Assembly (NCBI GenBank): GCA_027491355.1
Contig: JAIXWI010000035.1
Span: forward strand, 1 to 33,142
Reading direction: 5' to 3'
DNA from: Bacteroidota bacterium
GTDB taxonomy: Bacteria; Bacteroidota; Bacteroidia; UKL13-3
DNA length: 33,142 nucleotides
The first letter of the stretch is position 1, and every line of letters begins with the position of its first letter. This document shows positions 8,875 to 16,035 of the stretch, piece after piece. Both the position numbers and the translations under genes were made by a program. The notes under the pieces were generated by a model. That model saw only the letters and a program-made list of their open reading frames with translations. It had not been told where the DNA came from and made no database searches.

Positions 8875-9672
8875 TTAAAATGTATAAACGCCTTGGTATA
8901 CAAATTTGGCGGGTCCTTCTAACCAAACATCTGTAAAATAGCTTTCTTCGGTTTTATTGAAAGTTACGCGCAGTGCTCCACCGGGTGTACCCAATCTAAC
9001 AGTAAAGCTTGGCAATATTCTATTTTGAACAAAGGCATAAGCAATGGCTGAGGCTGTAACACCTGTTCCACAACTATAAGTTTCGTCCTCTACTCCCCTT
9101 TCATATGTTCTAACAGCTAAACTGTTATCTGGCATTACCTGTACAAAATTTACATTGATGCCATCAGTTGCAAAACGATCTGAATACCTAATAGCCCGAG
9201 CCATTTGAACAATATCAATTTGAGCTATGTTTTGATCTATGAACTGAACATAATGTGGAGATCCAGTATTTAAAATGAATACGCCATTGGGTTCTTCTGA
9301 AACAGAACTCACATTTTTCATTTGTAAAGCTACTAAATTATTGCCATTGATATGGCTTTCGTGCATTCCATCTATGGCTCTAAATTGTAATTTCTCAGAA
9401 ACAATTTTCAAATCATAAGCAAATTGAGCAATACACCTGCCCCCATTGCCACACATGGTACTTTCTGAACCGTCGCTGTTAAAATATTGCATGTAAAATT
9501 CTGATTGCTCATCGGGTTGTAACAAAATGAGGCCATCAGCTCCAATACCATATCTTCTGTGACATAAATGTGCTATGAGTTTTTGATCATTTGTTGGAAA
9601 TTCTCTAGCCCTATCATCTATTAAAATAAAATCATTGCCAGTTCCTTGGTATTTATAAAAAATTTGGTTCAC
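8875..9672 (-). CDS. dapF: diaminopimelate epimerase
   Basis: Interconverts LL- and meso-diaminopimelate in the cytoplasm for lysine and peptidoglycan synthesis, by a two-cysteine acid-base mechanism without cofactor. At 265 residues it is close to the usual length. The N-terminus FYKYQGTGNDFILID is characteristic. The catalytic cysteines are Cys74 in STMCGNGGRC and Cys201 in ETYSCGTGVTASA, and ERGVEDET precedes the second. The start is GTG (9672-9670), whose first bases overlap the upstream gene's TGA in a GTGA overlap (9669-9672). The two genes are therefore co-transcribed and probably translationally coupled. Confidence 0.97.
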   Translation of the reverse strand: MNQIFYKYQGTGNDFILIDDRAREFPTNDQKLIAHLCHRRYGIGADGLILLQPDEQSEFYMQYFNSDGSESTMCGNGGRCIAQFAYDLKIVSEKLQFRAIDGMHESHINGNNLVALQMKNVSSVSEEPNGVFILNTGSPHYVQFIDQNIAQIDIVQMARAIRYSDRFATDGINVNFVQVMPDNSLAVRTYERGVEDETYSCGTGVTASAIAYAFVQNRILPSFTVRLGTPGGALRVTFNKTEESYFTDVWLEGPAKFVYQGVYTF

Positions 9673-10562
9673 GGTGTGTAAATCTTTGTTAATTGATTGT
9701 TGTTTTTTAGTTGTATTAGCTGTTGCTGCATGATCATAAAATACCTAGACTTAGACTCATCACAGAGAAAATAAAAAGGTTCAGAAGCATCTACTCCATA
9801 AAGCATGAGCTTTTTACCATCAAACTGATAAGCTTTTAATTGGTTTGCACTTTCCCAAAACTCAACTAAAACAGAAAGATTGAGGAGTTGCTTCTTCTTG
9901 GTGAGTGCTAAAATTGCACGCTCCATCATCAATGAGTCAGATAAAATTGAATCAACTTCATATGAAACAGTTTCAAGCATATTTTCCCAATCGGCATATA
10001 GAAAACAATCGTACAATTTTTCAGATACAAATATTTCATCCTCTAACTTTAAAAACTCTGTTGTAATAGCTTCATTGATTTCTGAGGAATCTAATCCAAA
10101 TGTTCCATTCAAAGCAGAGGAATCATTAGGCAAGGATACCATTTGCTTAACAGCTGAATTTTCAGTTTCACTTTGAAATTGCTGCTTGGTAGTAACTGCA
10201 TTTTTTTTATCACTTTTGAACATTCCAATAGAACGACTGAAGATGTTTCTCTTTGGCTGTAAGGCATCATCACTTGTAGAATGAATAAAATAATCTGCAA
10301 CTAAAATCAAACTTAACAGTGAAACCAATAAATACAACCAATTGATTTTTTTTGATGCATCAGTTTTTAAAATAGGCTTCTCGTACTCTTCCAGCCCTTT
10401 TTTTAGAATTTCAGTTCTGTTGAGTTTGTAATTTTCAAATTCTAGTTTGAATGCTTCATCTTGATTTAACTTTTCCTCAAAAGCATTCAAATCAGTTTTA
10501 CCTAGATCAGCCCTTAGGTACTTTTCAAAAATGTAGTGGTATTTTTCTGGATCAAGATGCAC
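9669..10562 (-). CDS. membrane-anchored protein with anti-sigma-like N-terminus
   Basis: 297 residues starting at GTG (10562). Residues 1-60 (IFEKYLRADLGKTDLNAFEE, then LNQDEAFKLEFENY) match a short helical module common at the N-termini of Bacteroidota anti-sigma-like and TPR membrane proteins. One membrane helix spans about 73-93 (INWLYLLVSLLSLILVADYF). Residues 94-297 should be periplasmic: a Ser/Asn/Lys-rich linker, then a mixed helix/strand region. No zinc-binding motif and no neighbouring sigma factor gene are present, so a true anti-sigma role is unsupported. It overlaps dapF by 4 bp, which hints at an envelope link. Function unknown. Confidence 0.75.
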   Translation of the reverse strand: MHLDPEKYHYIFEKYLRADLGKTDLNAFEEKLNQDEAFKLEFENYKLNRTEILKKGLEEYEKPILKTDASKKINWLYLLVSLLSLILVADYFIHSTSDDALQPKRNIFSRSIGMFKSDKKNAVTTKQQFQSETENSAVKQMVSLPNDSSALNGTFGLDSSEINEAITTEFLKLEDEIFVSEKLYDCFLYADWENMLETVSYEVDSILSDSLMMERAILALTKKKQLLNLSVLVEFWESANQLKAYQFDGKKLMLYGVDASEPFYFLCDESKSRYFMIMQQQLIQLKNNNQLTKIYTP

Positions 10563-10713
10563 AATTTCAAATTTGCTAAATTTAACTGACTTTAAAAATA
10601 ATTTAAACCGTTATTTATACATACCAATTGTTTATACTAAAAACAAAATAGGTGCGTTAAATGACAGGTAAAATTTGGAATAATTTTTGAAAAAAGTAAG
10701 AAAAGTTAAAACT

Positions 10714-12186
10714 ATGCATACAAAAAAAATCTTAACATTTGCACTGGTTGCAACCCTTGGAGGGCTTGCGGCAATTGGTATTGGAAAGTTTTTTGACAAA
10801 AAATCTGATGCTGCATTTACAGAAGCCCATATGGCAAAATATGCCAGCCTTTCAGTTGAAACTGACAGACCTGACTTTGTTTCAGTTGCTGAACTTGTAA
10901 CCCCTACAGTTGTTCATATTTTAACAAGTGTCGAGGGTTTAAAAAATGAAAATGCCCAACTCAATGACCCTTATGGTTTTTTCAAAGATTTTGGATTTAA
11001 AATAGAACCGCAACAAATGATTCCTAGAGGCGGTTCTGGCTCAGGTGTAATTATATCTCCAGATGGATACATTGTTACAAACAACCATGTAGTAGATGGA
11101 GCTACCAAAATAAAAGTAGTGCTCAATGATAAAAGAGAATACGCGGCAGAATTAATAGGAAAAGACCGTAATACTGACCTGGCATTGCTTAAGATAGATG
11201 AGAAAAATCTGGCATTTGCCATTCAGGGAAATTCAGACGATGTAAAAGTTGGGCAATGGGTATTGGCTGTTGGCAATCCATTCAACCTAACTTCTACAGT
11301 AACAGCAGGTATTGTAAGTGCAAAAGGCAGAGGACTGAACTTACTAAGAGACCCAAGAAACCCGGAAACTCAATATGCCATCGAAGCTTTTATTCAAACG
11401 GATGCAGCTGTTAACCCAGGCAACAGCGGTGGAGCTTTAGTTGCTGCTGACGGAAAGTTAATTGGCATCAATGCAGCCATTGCAAGCGAAACAGGCCAAT
11501 ATGCAGGCTATTCTTTTGCAATACCTGTGAACTTGATGAAAAAAGTAATTGATGACCTTTTAAAATATGGAGAAGTACAAAGAGGCTTATTGGGTGTACA
11601 AATACAGGATGTTACCAGTGAACTAGCCGACAAAGAAGGGCTCAAAGAGGTAAAAGGTGTATACATTGCTAAAGTAAATGAAAAATCGGCAGCTGAGGAT
11701 GCAGGAATCAAAGAAAAAGATGTCATTATTACTGTAGATGGAGAGAACGTAAACAGTTCAAACGAATTACAAGAGAAAGTAGGCAAAAGAAGTCCTGGAG
11801 AAAAAGTAAAAGTAGGTGTTTTAAGAAACAACAAAGCACTTGAATTTGATGTTATTCTAAAAAATAAAGATGGTAAAATAGGTATTGTAAAATCTGAAAA
11901 AATAGAATCAAATAAGGTTTTAGATTGCGAATTTGAAACCATTCCAAGAGAAGAAAGACTCAAGTTAAAAATAGCAAACGGGGTAAAGGTTAAGAAAATT
12001 GGAGACAAAAGTCCATTGAAAAAAGCGGGTGTTCCTATAGGATTTATCATCATTCAAATTGACAAAAGTATGGTTGCCACAAGTGCTGAAGTAAAAAGTG
12101 CACTTGAAGGACGAAAAGGTGGAATATTATTAGAGGGCATTAATCCAGATGGATCTAAAGGTTATTATGGATTTGGAATTAATTAA
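10714..12186 (+). CDS. degP: DegP/HtrA-family periplasmic serine protease
   Basis: About 490 residues from the ATG at 10714; the frame also has a TTG nine codons upstream, but the signal sequence (MHTKKILTFALVATLGGLAA) fits the ATG. Trypsin-like protease domain with triad His125 (VTNNHVVDGA), Asp155 (DRNTDLALLKID) and Ser238 (NPGNSGGALV). PDZ1 begins at GLLGVQIQDV and carries NEKSAAEDAGIKEKDVIITV; a shorter PDZ2 ends the protein (GDKSPLKKAGVPIGFIIIQI). It degrades or refolds damaged envelope proteins in the periplasm. It is transcribed divergently from the dapF operon across about 150 bp, and a strong terminator follows its stop. Confidence 0.95.
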   Translation: MHTKKILTFALVATLGGLAAIGIGKFFDKKSDAAFTEAHMAKYASLSVETDRPDFVSVAELVTPTVVHILTSVEGLKNENAQLNDPYGFFKDFGFKIEPQQMIPRGGSGSGVIISPDGYIVTNNHVVDGATKIKVVLNDKREYAAELIGKDRNTDLALLKIDEKNLAFAIQGNSDDVKVGQWVLAVGNPFNLTSTVTAGIVSAKGRGLNLLRDPRNPETQYAIEAFIQTDAAVNPGNSGGALVAADGKLIGINAAIASETGQYAGYSFAIPVNLMKKVIDDLLKYGEVQRGLLGVQIQDVTSELADKEGLKEVKGVYIAKVNEKSAAEDAGIKEKDVIITVDGENVNSSNELQEKVGKRSPGEKVKVGVLRNNKALEFDVILKNKDGKIGIVKSEKIESNKVLDCEFETIPREERLKLKIANGVKVKKIGDKSPLKKAGVPIGFIIIQIDKSMVATSAEVKSALEGRKGGILLEGINPDGSKGYYGFGIN

Positions 12187-12193
12187 ACATTGC

Positions 12194-12242
12194 ATATAAA
12201 AAAGAAGTGGCGGGCCTATGGCCCGCCACTTCTTTTTTATAT
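12194..12242. terminator. strong bidirectional intrinsic terminator
   Basis: A perfect 23-bp stem: arm 12194-12216 (ending AAGTGGCGGGCC) pairs with 12220-12242 around a 3-base TAT loop. The stem has a GC-rich tip and an A/T-rich base, giving a T-run on either strand. It lies between the convergent degP and DUF3467 genes and can end both transcripts. Confidence 0.93.
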
Positions 12243-12254
12243 AATTCTAGCTTG

Positions 12255-12572
12255 TTAAGCTTGACCCATTGAACCACCAAAATTCATTGGATAAGGAGGC
12301 GCTTGTTCATTGATTTGAATATTGCCATTGTGCTCTTCAAATTTCCTGATATTGTCATTAAGCGCAAACATGAGCCTTTTTGCATGATCAGGAGTAAGCA
12401 CAATTCTTGATTTCACCTTTGCCTTAGGAATTCCTGGCATTACTCTAATAAAATCTAATACAAATTCAGAATTTGAATGGGTAATAATTGCCAAATTTGA
12501 ATAAGTACCTTCTGCCATTTCTTCGGTCAGTTCAATATTGAGTTGGTTGTTTTCTGGCTCTTTGTTTTCCAT
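12255..12572 (-). CDS. DUF3467 domain protein
   Basis: 105 residues with the hallmark DUF3467 pattern: GTYSNLAIITHSNSEFVLDF, then RVMPGIPKAKVKSRIVLTP and HAKRLMFALNDNI, and a loose Pro/Gly-rich tail (PPYPMNFGGSMG). The family is widespread in Bacteroidota as a stand-alone small cytoplasmic protein; no biochemical function is established to my knowledge. It is monocistronic, with the convergent degP terminator at its 3' end. TACATTCG lies upstream of its start on the minus strand, one base from the TAnnTTTG promoter element. Confidence 0.9.
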   Translation of the reverse strand: MENKEPENNQLNIELTEEMAEGTYSNLAIITHSNSEFVLDFIRVMPGIPKAKVKSRIVLTPDHAKRLMFALNDNIRKFEEHNGNIQINEQAPPYPMNFGGSMGQA

Positions 12573-12716
12573 GATGGTTTATTTTAATACGAATGTATAT
12601 GCCAAATCAGGTGTATGCAAAATTATTTATGTATTTTTATTTAAAACCAAAAATTATAACAATTAGCTGAAATCTTTAACATTCAATTCTTAAAAAAGCC
12701 CTTAATATTGTGTGAG

Positions 12717-13292
12717 ATGCCTCAACCTATTTACATCAAAAACATGGTCAGCAAACGTTGTATCCAAACTGTTCAGCGCATTTTGGATGAATTAAGTGTG
12801 ACTTATCTTAAAGTAAATTTAGGCAGTATCGAATTCACAAAACCCATAGAGCCTGCTCTCAAAAACGAGCTAAAATTAGCTATCCAAAAGGCTGGTTTTG
12901 AAATTTTAATTGGAAAAGAACAGCAGTTAATTGAGCAAATAAAATTAGCGGTTTTAGAAATGATTTATTTTGGTAACAATTTAAATACCATCATCAGAAA
13001 CTCAGACTATTTAAGTGATAAAATTGGCAAATCGTATGCGTACATCAGTAAGCATTTCAGCGACAATACTGGTCATACAATTGAAAAATATATCATATTG
13101 GTAAAGTTAGAACGTGTAAAAGAATTATTGAGCTATAATGAAATGACTTTGAGTGAAATATCTTACCAAATGGGTTATAGCAGTGTGCAACATTTATCAA
13201 ACCAATTCAAACAAGTAACTGGAATGAGTGTGAGTGAATTCAAAGCACTTCCAATAAAACCAAGAACTCCGTTAGATGAAATAATCCCCTAA
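12717..13292 (+). CDS. short AraC-type regulator with degenerate HMA-like N-terminus
   Basis: 192 residues from the ATG at 12717 (a TTG three codons earlier is less likely). The C-terminal ~100 residues are an AraC DNA-binding domain: SDKIGKSYAYISKHFSDNTG and, in the second helix-turn-helix, LSEISYQMGYSSVQHLSNQF followed by KQVTGMSVSEFK. The N-terminal ~65 residues (IYIKNMVSKRCIQTVQRILD, then LKVNLGSIEF) follow the beta-alpha-beta pattern of heavy-metal-associated domains. Where those have M-x-C-x-x-C, this has MVSKRC, so only the second cysteine remains. It has its own downstream hairpin (13313-13334) and lies just upstream of the PqqD/ATP-grasp run, which it may regulate. Confidence 0.85.
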   Translation: MPQPIYIKNMVSKRCIQTVQRILDELSVTYLKVNLGSIEFTKPIEPALKNELKLAIQKAGFEILIGKEQQLIEQIKLAVLEMIYFGNNLNTIIRNSDYLSDKIGKSYAYISKHFSDNTGHTIEKYIILVKLERVKELLSYNEMTLSEISYQMGYSSVQHLSNQFKQVTGMSVSEFKALPIKPRTPLDEIIP

Positions 13293-13312
13293 ATTTATAC
13301 ATTAATCAAGTG

Positions 13313-13339
13313 ATACTGTAAAGCTTTACAGTATTTTTT
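13313..13339 (+). terminator. 22-bp palindrome with T-run: terminator, or possibly operator
   Basis: A perfect palindrome at 13313-13334, half-site ATACTGTAAAG, followed by T at 13334-13339. As RNA it gives a 9-bp stem with an AGCT loop and a U-tract, a plausible intrinsic terminator for the AraC gene. Only 33 bases then separate it from the PqqD-like ATG, so the palindrome would also overlap the upstream part of any promoter for that operon. Confidence 0.65.
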
Positions 13340-13367
13340 ATAAGAATTTTGTAACAAAGCGACCCTT

Positions 13368-13610
13368 ATGAAAATTAAAAAAAATATCGCCATCAGTGAA
13401 TCTGGATTTATTTTCAATCCAACAACTGGAGATTCATTTTCAACCAATCCGATTGGATTTGAAATTATCCATTTATTGAGAGAAGAGAAAGACAAAGAAG
13501 CAATCAAACAAAGTATTTTGAGTCGTTATGCAGTTGATGAGTCTACATTTGAAAAAGATTTTTATGATTTTTCAACACTGCTTCAAAATTCACAAATAGC
13601 AGAGGATTAA
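13368..13610 (+). CDS. PqqD-like small protein
   Basis: 80 residues. The fold pattern matches PqqD/RiPP-recognition-element proteins: a two-strand start with FNPTTGDSFSTNPIGFEIIH, then a winged-helix-like remainder (KEAIKQSILSRYAVDESTFE, followed by DFYDFSTLLQ). In known systems such proteins bind a peptide substrate and deliver it to a modifying enzyme. Here no radical SAM enzyme and no precursor peptide are adjacent; the next gene, 2 bp on, is an ATP-grasp ligase. It may be a peptide- or carrier-binding partner of that ligase. The C-terminus ends in Glu-Asp, which leaves open that it is itself the acceptor, but that is speculation. Confidence 0.75.
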   Translation: MKIKKNIAISESGFIFNPTTGDSFSTNPIGFEIIHLLREEKDKEAIKQSILSRYAVDESTFEKDFYDFSTLLQNSQIAED

Positions 13611-13612
13611 AA

Positions 13613-14665
13613 ATGATACCAAAAAAACAGCTAACAATAGCAGTTTCAGGACTCAATAACATTGATAGTCCTGGCCCAGGAATACCTGTCATAAGGGCAT
13701 TGAAAGAAAGTGAATATTTTGATGTCAGAATTATTGGTCTTTCCTATGAGGCTTTAGAGCCTGGATTGTACATGCACAATTTGGTTGATAAATCATACCA
13801 GATTCCATTTCCAACCGCTGGAATAGATGCATTGATTGAAAGAATTTCATACATTCATCAATGCGAAAACATTGCTGTCATCATTCCAAATTTTGATGCT
13901 GAATTAAGCAATTTCATGAAGCTAGAACCAAGACTGTTGGCTGAGTTTGGCATTAAAATGTTTTTGCCAACCCAAGATCAATTTGACGAAAGACACAAAT
14001 CTAATTTGTTTGATTTTGGATTAAAACATGGCATCAAAGTTCCTTACAGCAAAATGATTTTCAGTACCGCTGAAATTCCAGGATTGTTGAATGAGTTTAC
14101 ATTCCCTATTGTTGTGAAAGGCAAATATTATGAAGCATATGTGGCTTATAATATTGAGCAAATACATAGTTATTTCAACAAATTAACGGCCAAATGGGGT
14201 TTACCAATTATCATTCAACAATATGTATTTGGAAGCGAAGTAAATGTTACAGCAATAGGCGATGGCAACGGCAATGCCATTGGTGCTGTCCCAATGAGAA
14301 AGCTTTACATAACTGATAAAGGAAAAGCATGGGCTGGCATTTCATTAGATGATGACAAATTGGTGCAGATAGCAAAAAAACTCATTTCCTCTTCCAAATG
14401 GAGAGGAGGAATGGAGTTGGAATTCATTAAAACTGCAGAAAACGAATATTACTTGTTGGAAATCAATCCTCGTTTCCCTGCTTGGGTATATTTAGCAAAA
14501 GGTTGTGGACAAAACCACCCTGAAGCACTGGTAAGAATGGCTTTGGGTGAAACGGTTACCCCTTTCAAAAATTATGAAATAGGTAAAATGTTTATCCGCT
14601 ATTCTTATGATATGGTAGTCGACTTAAAAGAATTTGAGCAAATCTCTACAATGGGAGAATTATAA
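13613..14665 (+). CDS. ATP-grasp carboxylate-amine ligase-like protein
   Basis: 350 residues. The N-terminal ~120 form a pre-ATP-grasp Rossmann-like domain (LTIAVSGLNNIDSPGPGIPV). The ATP-grasp core has the nucleotide lysine near 169 (FPIVVKGKYY), the hinge IIIQQYVFGSEVNV and metal ligands in GGMELEF (268-270) and YLLEINPRFPAWV (Glu283, Asn285). It is nearest to carbamoyl-phosphate-synthase/biotin-carboxylase-like ATP-grasp proteins and may be labelled so automatically, but no biotin carrier, carboxyltransferase or CarA partner is present. The expected chemistry is acyl-phosphate formation and transfer to an amine; the substrate is unknown. It lies 2 bp after the PqqD-like gene and 8 bp before the decarboxylase gene. 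Confidence 0.88.
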   Translation: MIPKKQLTIAVSGLNNIDSPGPGIPVIRALKESEYFDVRIIGLSYEALEPGLYMHNLVDKSYQIPFPTAGIDALIERISYIHQCENIAVIIPNFDAELSNFMKLEPRLLAEFGIKMFLPTQDQFDERHKSNLFDFGLKHGIKVPYSKMIFSTAEIPGLLNEFTFPIVVKGKYYEAYVAYNIEQIHSYFNKLTAKWGLPIIIQQYVFGSEVNVTAIGDGNGNAIGAVPMRKLYITDKGKAWAGISLDDDKLVQIAKKLISSSKWRGGMELEFIKTAENEYYLLEINPRFPAWVYLAKGCGQNHPEALVRMALGETVTPFKNYEIGKMFIRYSYDMVVDLKEFEQISTMGEL

Positions 14666-14673
14666 AAAAACTT

Positions 14674-16032
14674 ATGGAAAAATTAAGATACGAAAGACCG
14701 GTTGTTAAAAAATTAAATACCGGAATGATGAATAAATTTGGCACACGTACAGAATACAATCCTGTTACCCACATTGATGGTGTTGCGGTAAAGGAACTCA
14801 TCGGTAAATACGGTTCTCCCTTATTTGTAATTTCAGAACGTACCATTCGTCAAACCTATCAAGATTGTAAAAGAGCGTTTACCAATAGGTACCCTCGGGT
14901 GCAAATGGCTTGGAGTTACAAAACAAATTACATCAATGCCGTTTGTAATGTATTCCATCAAGAAGGCTCATGGGCAGAGGTTGTTTCTGGTTTCGAATAC
15001 AACAAAGCTCTTCAAAATGGAGTACCTGGTAATAAAATCATTTTCAATGGTCCAGATAAAACTGACAAAGATTTATTGTTGGCGATTGAACACAATTCGC
15101 TAATTCATATTGACCACCTGGATGAGTTGTATAGACTCATGGAAATTACCAAAGAGGTAAACAAAAGACCAAGGGTTGCCATTCGTGTGAATATGGACAC
15201 AGGAGTTTACCCAATGTGGGATAGATTCGGTTTTAATTACGAAACTGGTCAGGCTTGGGATGCCATCAATAAAATTATATTAAACGACCAAATGGATTTA
15301 GTGGGTTTGCATTGCCACATTGGTACGTTTATGCTAACAGCCAATGCCTATGCAATTGCAGCTTCAAAATTAGCTGACCTGGCTTACCATATACATGCCA
15401 AATTCAACAAAAAAATCACTTACATAGATTTAGGTGGTGGATTTGCATCAAAGAATACTTTAAGAGGATCGTATTTACAAGGAAACGTAAGTTCGCCAAG
15501 TTTTGATGATTATGCTGAGGCAATTTGTAGTGCATTGTTAAACGCAGAATACAGTAAACAAGAATTACCCTTATTAATTTTAGAAACAGGACGGGCTTTA
15601 ATTGACGATGCGGGTTCATTGTGTGGAACTGTTCTTGCAAACAAAAGATTGAGTGATGGAAGAAGAGCAACTATCATGGATTTTGGCGTGAATATTTTAT
15701 TTACTTCATTTTGGTACGAACATAAATTATCTCCAGCTCAAGAATTCAGCCACTATACCGAAGATGGTGTGGTTTATGGGCCATTGTGTATGAACATAGA
15801 TGTCATCAGAGAAAGTATTACCTTGCCTCCTATGAAAAAAGGCGACAATGTAGTGGTACATTCCGTTGGGGCTTATAACATGACACAATGGATGCAATTC
15901 ATTGCCATGAGACCAAATGTTGTGATGATAGATATGGATAGTAAAGTGCATTTGATCAGAAACAAAGAAACCCTGGAATACATTAACAACATTGAAGAAA
16001 TGCCAGGGTATTTAAAAGAATTCAAAATTTAA
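14674..16032 (+). CDS. fold-type III PLP decarboxylase (DAP-decarboxylase-like, substrate unknown)
   Basis: 452 residues with the alanine-racemase/ornithine-decarboxylase fold. The PLP lysine is Lys83 in WSYKTNYINAV, followed by EGSWAEVVSGFEY. His215 lies in GLHCHIGTF, the phosphate loop is DLGGGFAS and LILETGRALI follows. In the C-terminal barrel, GPLCMNIDVI has Cys372 and HSVGAYNM has Tyr401. Lysine-pathway DAP decarboxylases usually read CESxD where this reads CMNID, and EPGR where this reads ETGR, so the substrate carboxylate contact is altered. I infer decarboxylation of a different amino acid or an amino-acid conjugate. The first ~25 residues are an extra extension. It lies 8 bp after the ATP-grasp gene and 3 bp before the transporter fusion. 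Confidence 0.88.
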   Translation: MEKLRYERPVVKKLNTGMMNKFGTRTEYNPVTHIDGVAVKELIGKYGSPLFVISERTIRQTYQDCKRAFTNRYPRVQMAWSYKTNYINAVCNVFHQEGSWAEVVSGFEYNKALQNGVPGNKIIFNGPDKTDKDLLLAIEHNSLIHIDHLDELYRLMEITKEVNKRPRVAIRVNMDTGVYPMWDRFGFNYETGQAWDAINKIILNDQMDLVGLHCHIGTFMLTANAYAIAASKLADLAYHIHAKFNKKITYIDLGGGFASKNTLRGSYLQGNVSSPSFDDYAEAICSALLNAEYSKQELPLLILETGRALIDDAGSLCGTVLANKRLSDGRRATIMDFGVNILFTSFWYEHKLSPAQEFSHYTEDGVVYGPLCMNIDVIRESITLPPMKKGDNVVVHSVGAYNMTQWMQFIAMRPNVVMIDMDSKVHLIRNKETLEYINNIEEMPGYLKEFKI

Positions 16033-16035
16033 TCT

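Noticed and set aside
9669-10562. True anti-sigma factor
   Set aside because: No zinc-binding His/Cys motif and no sigma factor gene beside it; only a general N-terminal helical resemblance.
11508-12053. 181-codon open frame on the minus strand inside degP
   Set aside because: It is antisense to a clear protease gene, its Ser/Phe/Pro-rich composition is the usual mirror of Lys/Glu-rich coding, and it has no motif or start context.
13293-13367. RiPP precursor peptide upstream of the PqqD-like gene
   Set aside because: The 75 bases hold only a palindrome and a short leader, with no open frame of useful length.
13613-14665. Biotin carboxylase or carbamoyl-phosphate synthase subunit
   Set aside because: The ATP-grasp core fits, but no biotin carrier, carboxyltransferase or glutaminase gene is nearby and the chain is shorter than biotin carboxylase.
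14674-16032. Straight assignment as lysA (diaminopimelate decarboxylase of lysine synthesis)
   Set aside because: The substrate-contact signature is changed and the operon partners are not lysine genes; dapF lies in a different, oppositely oriented operon.
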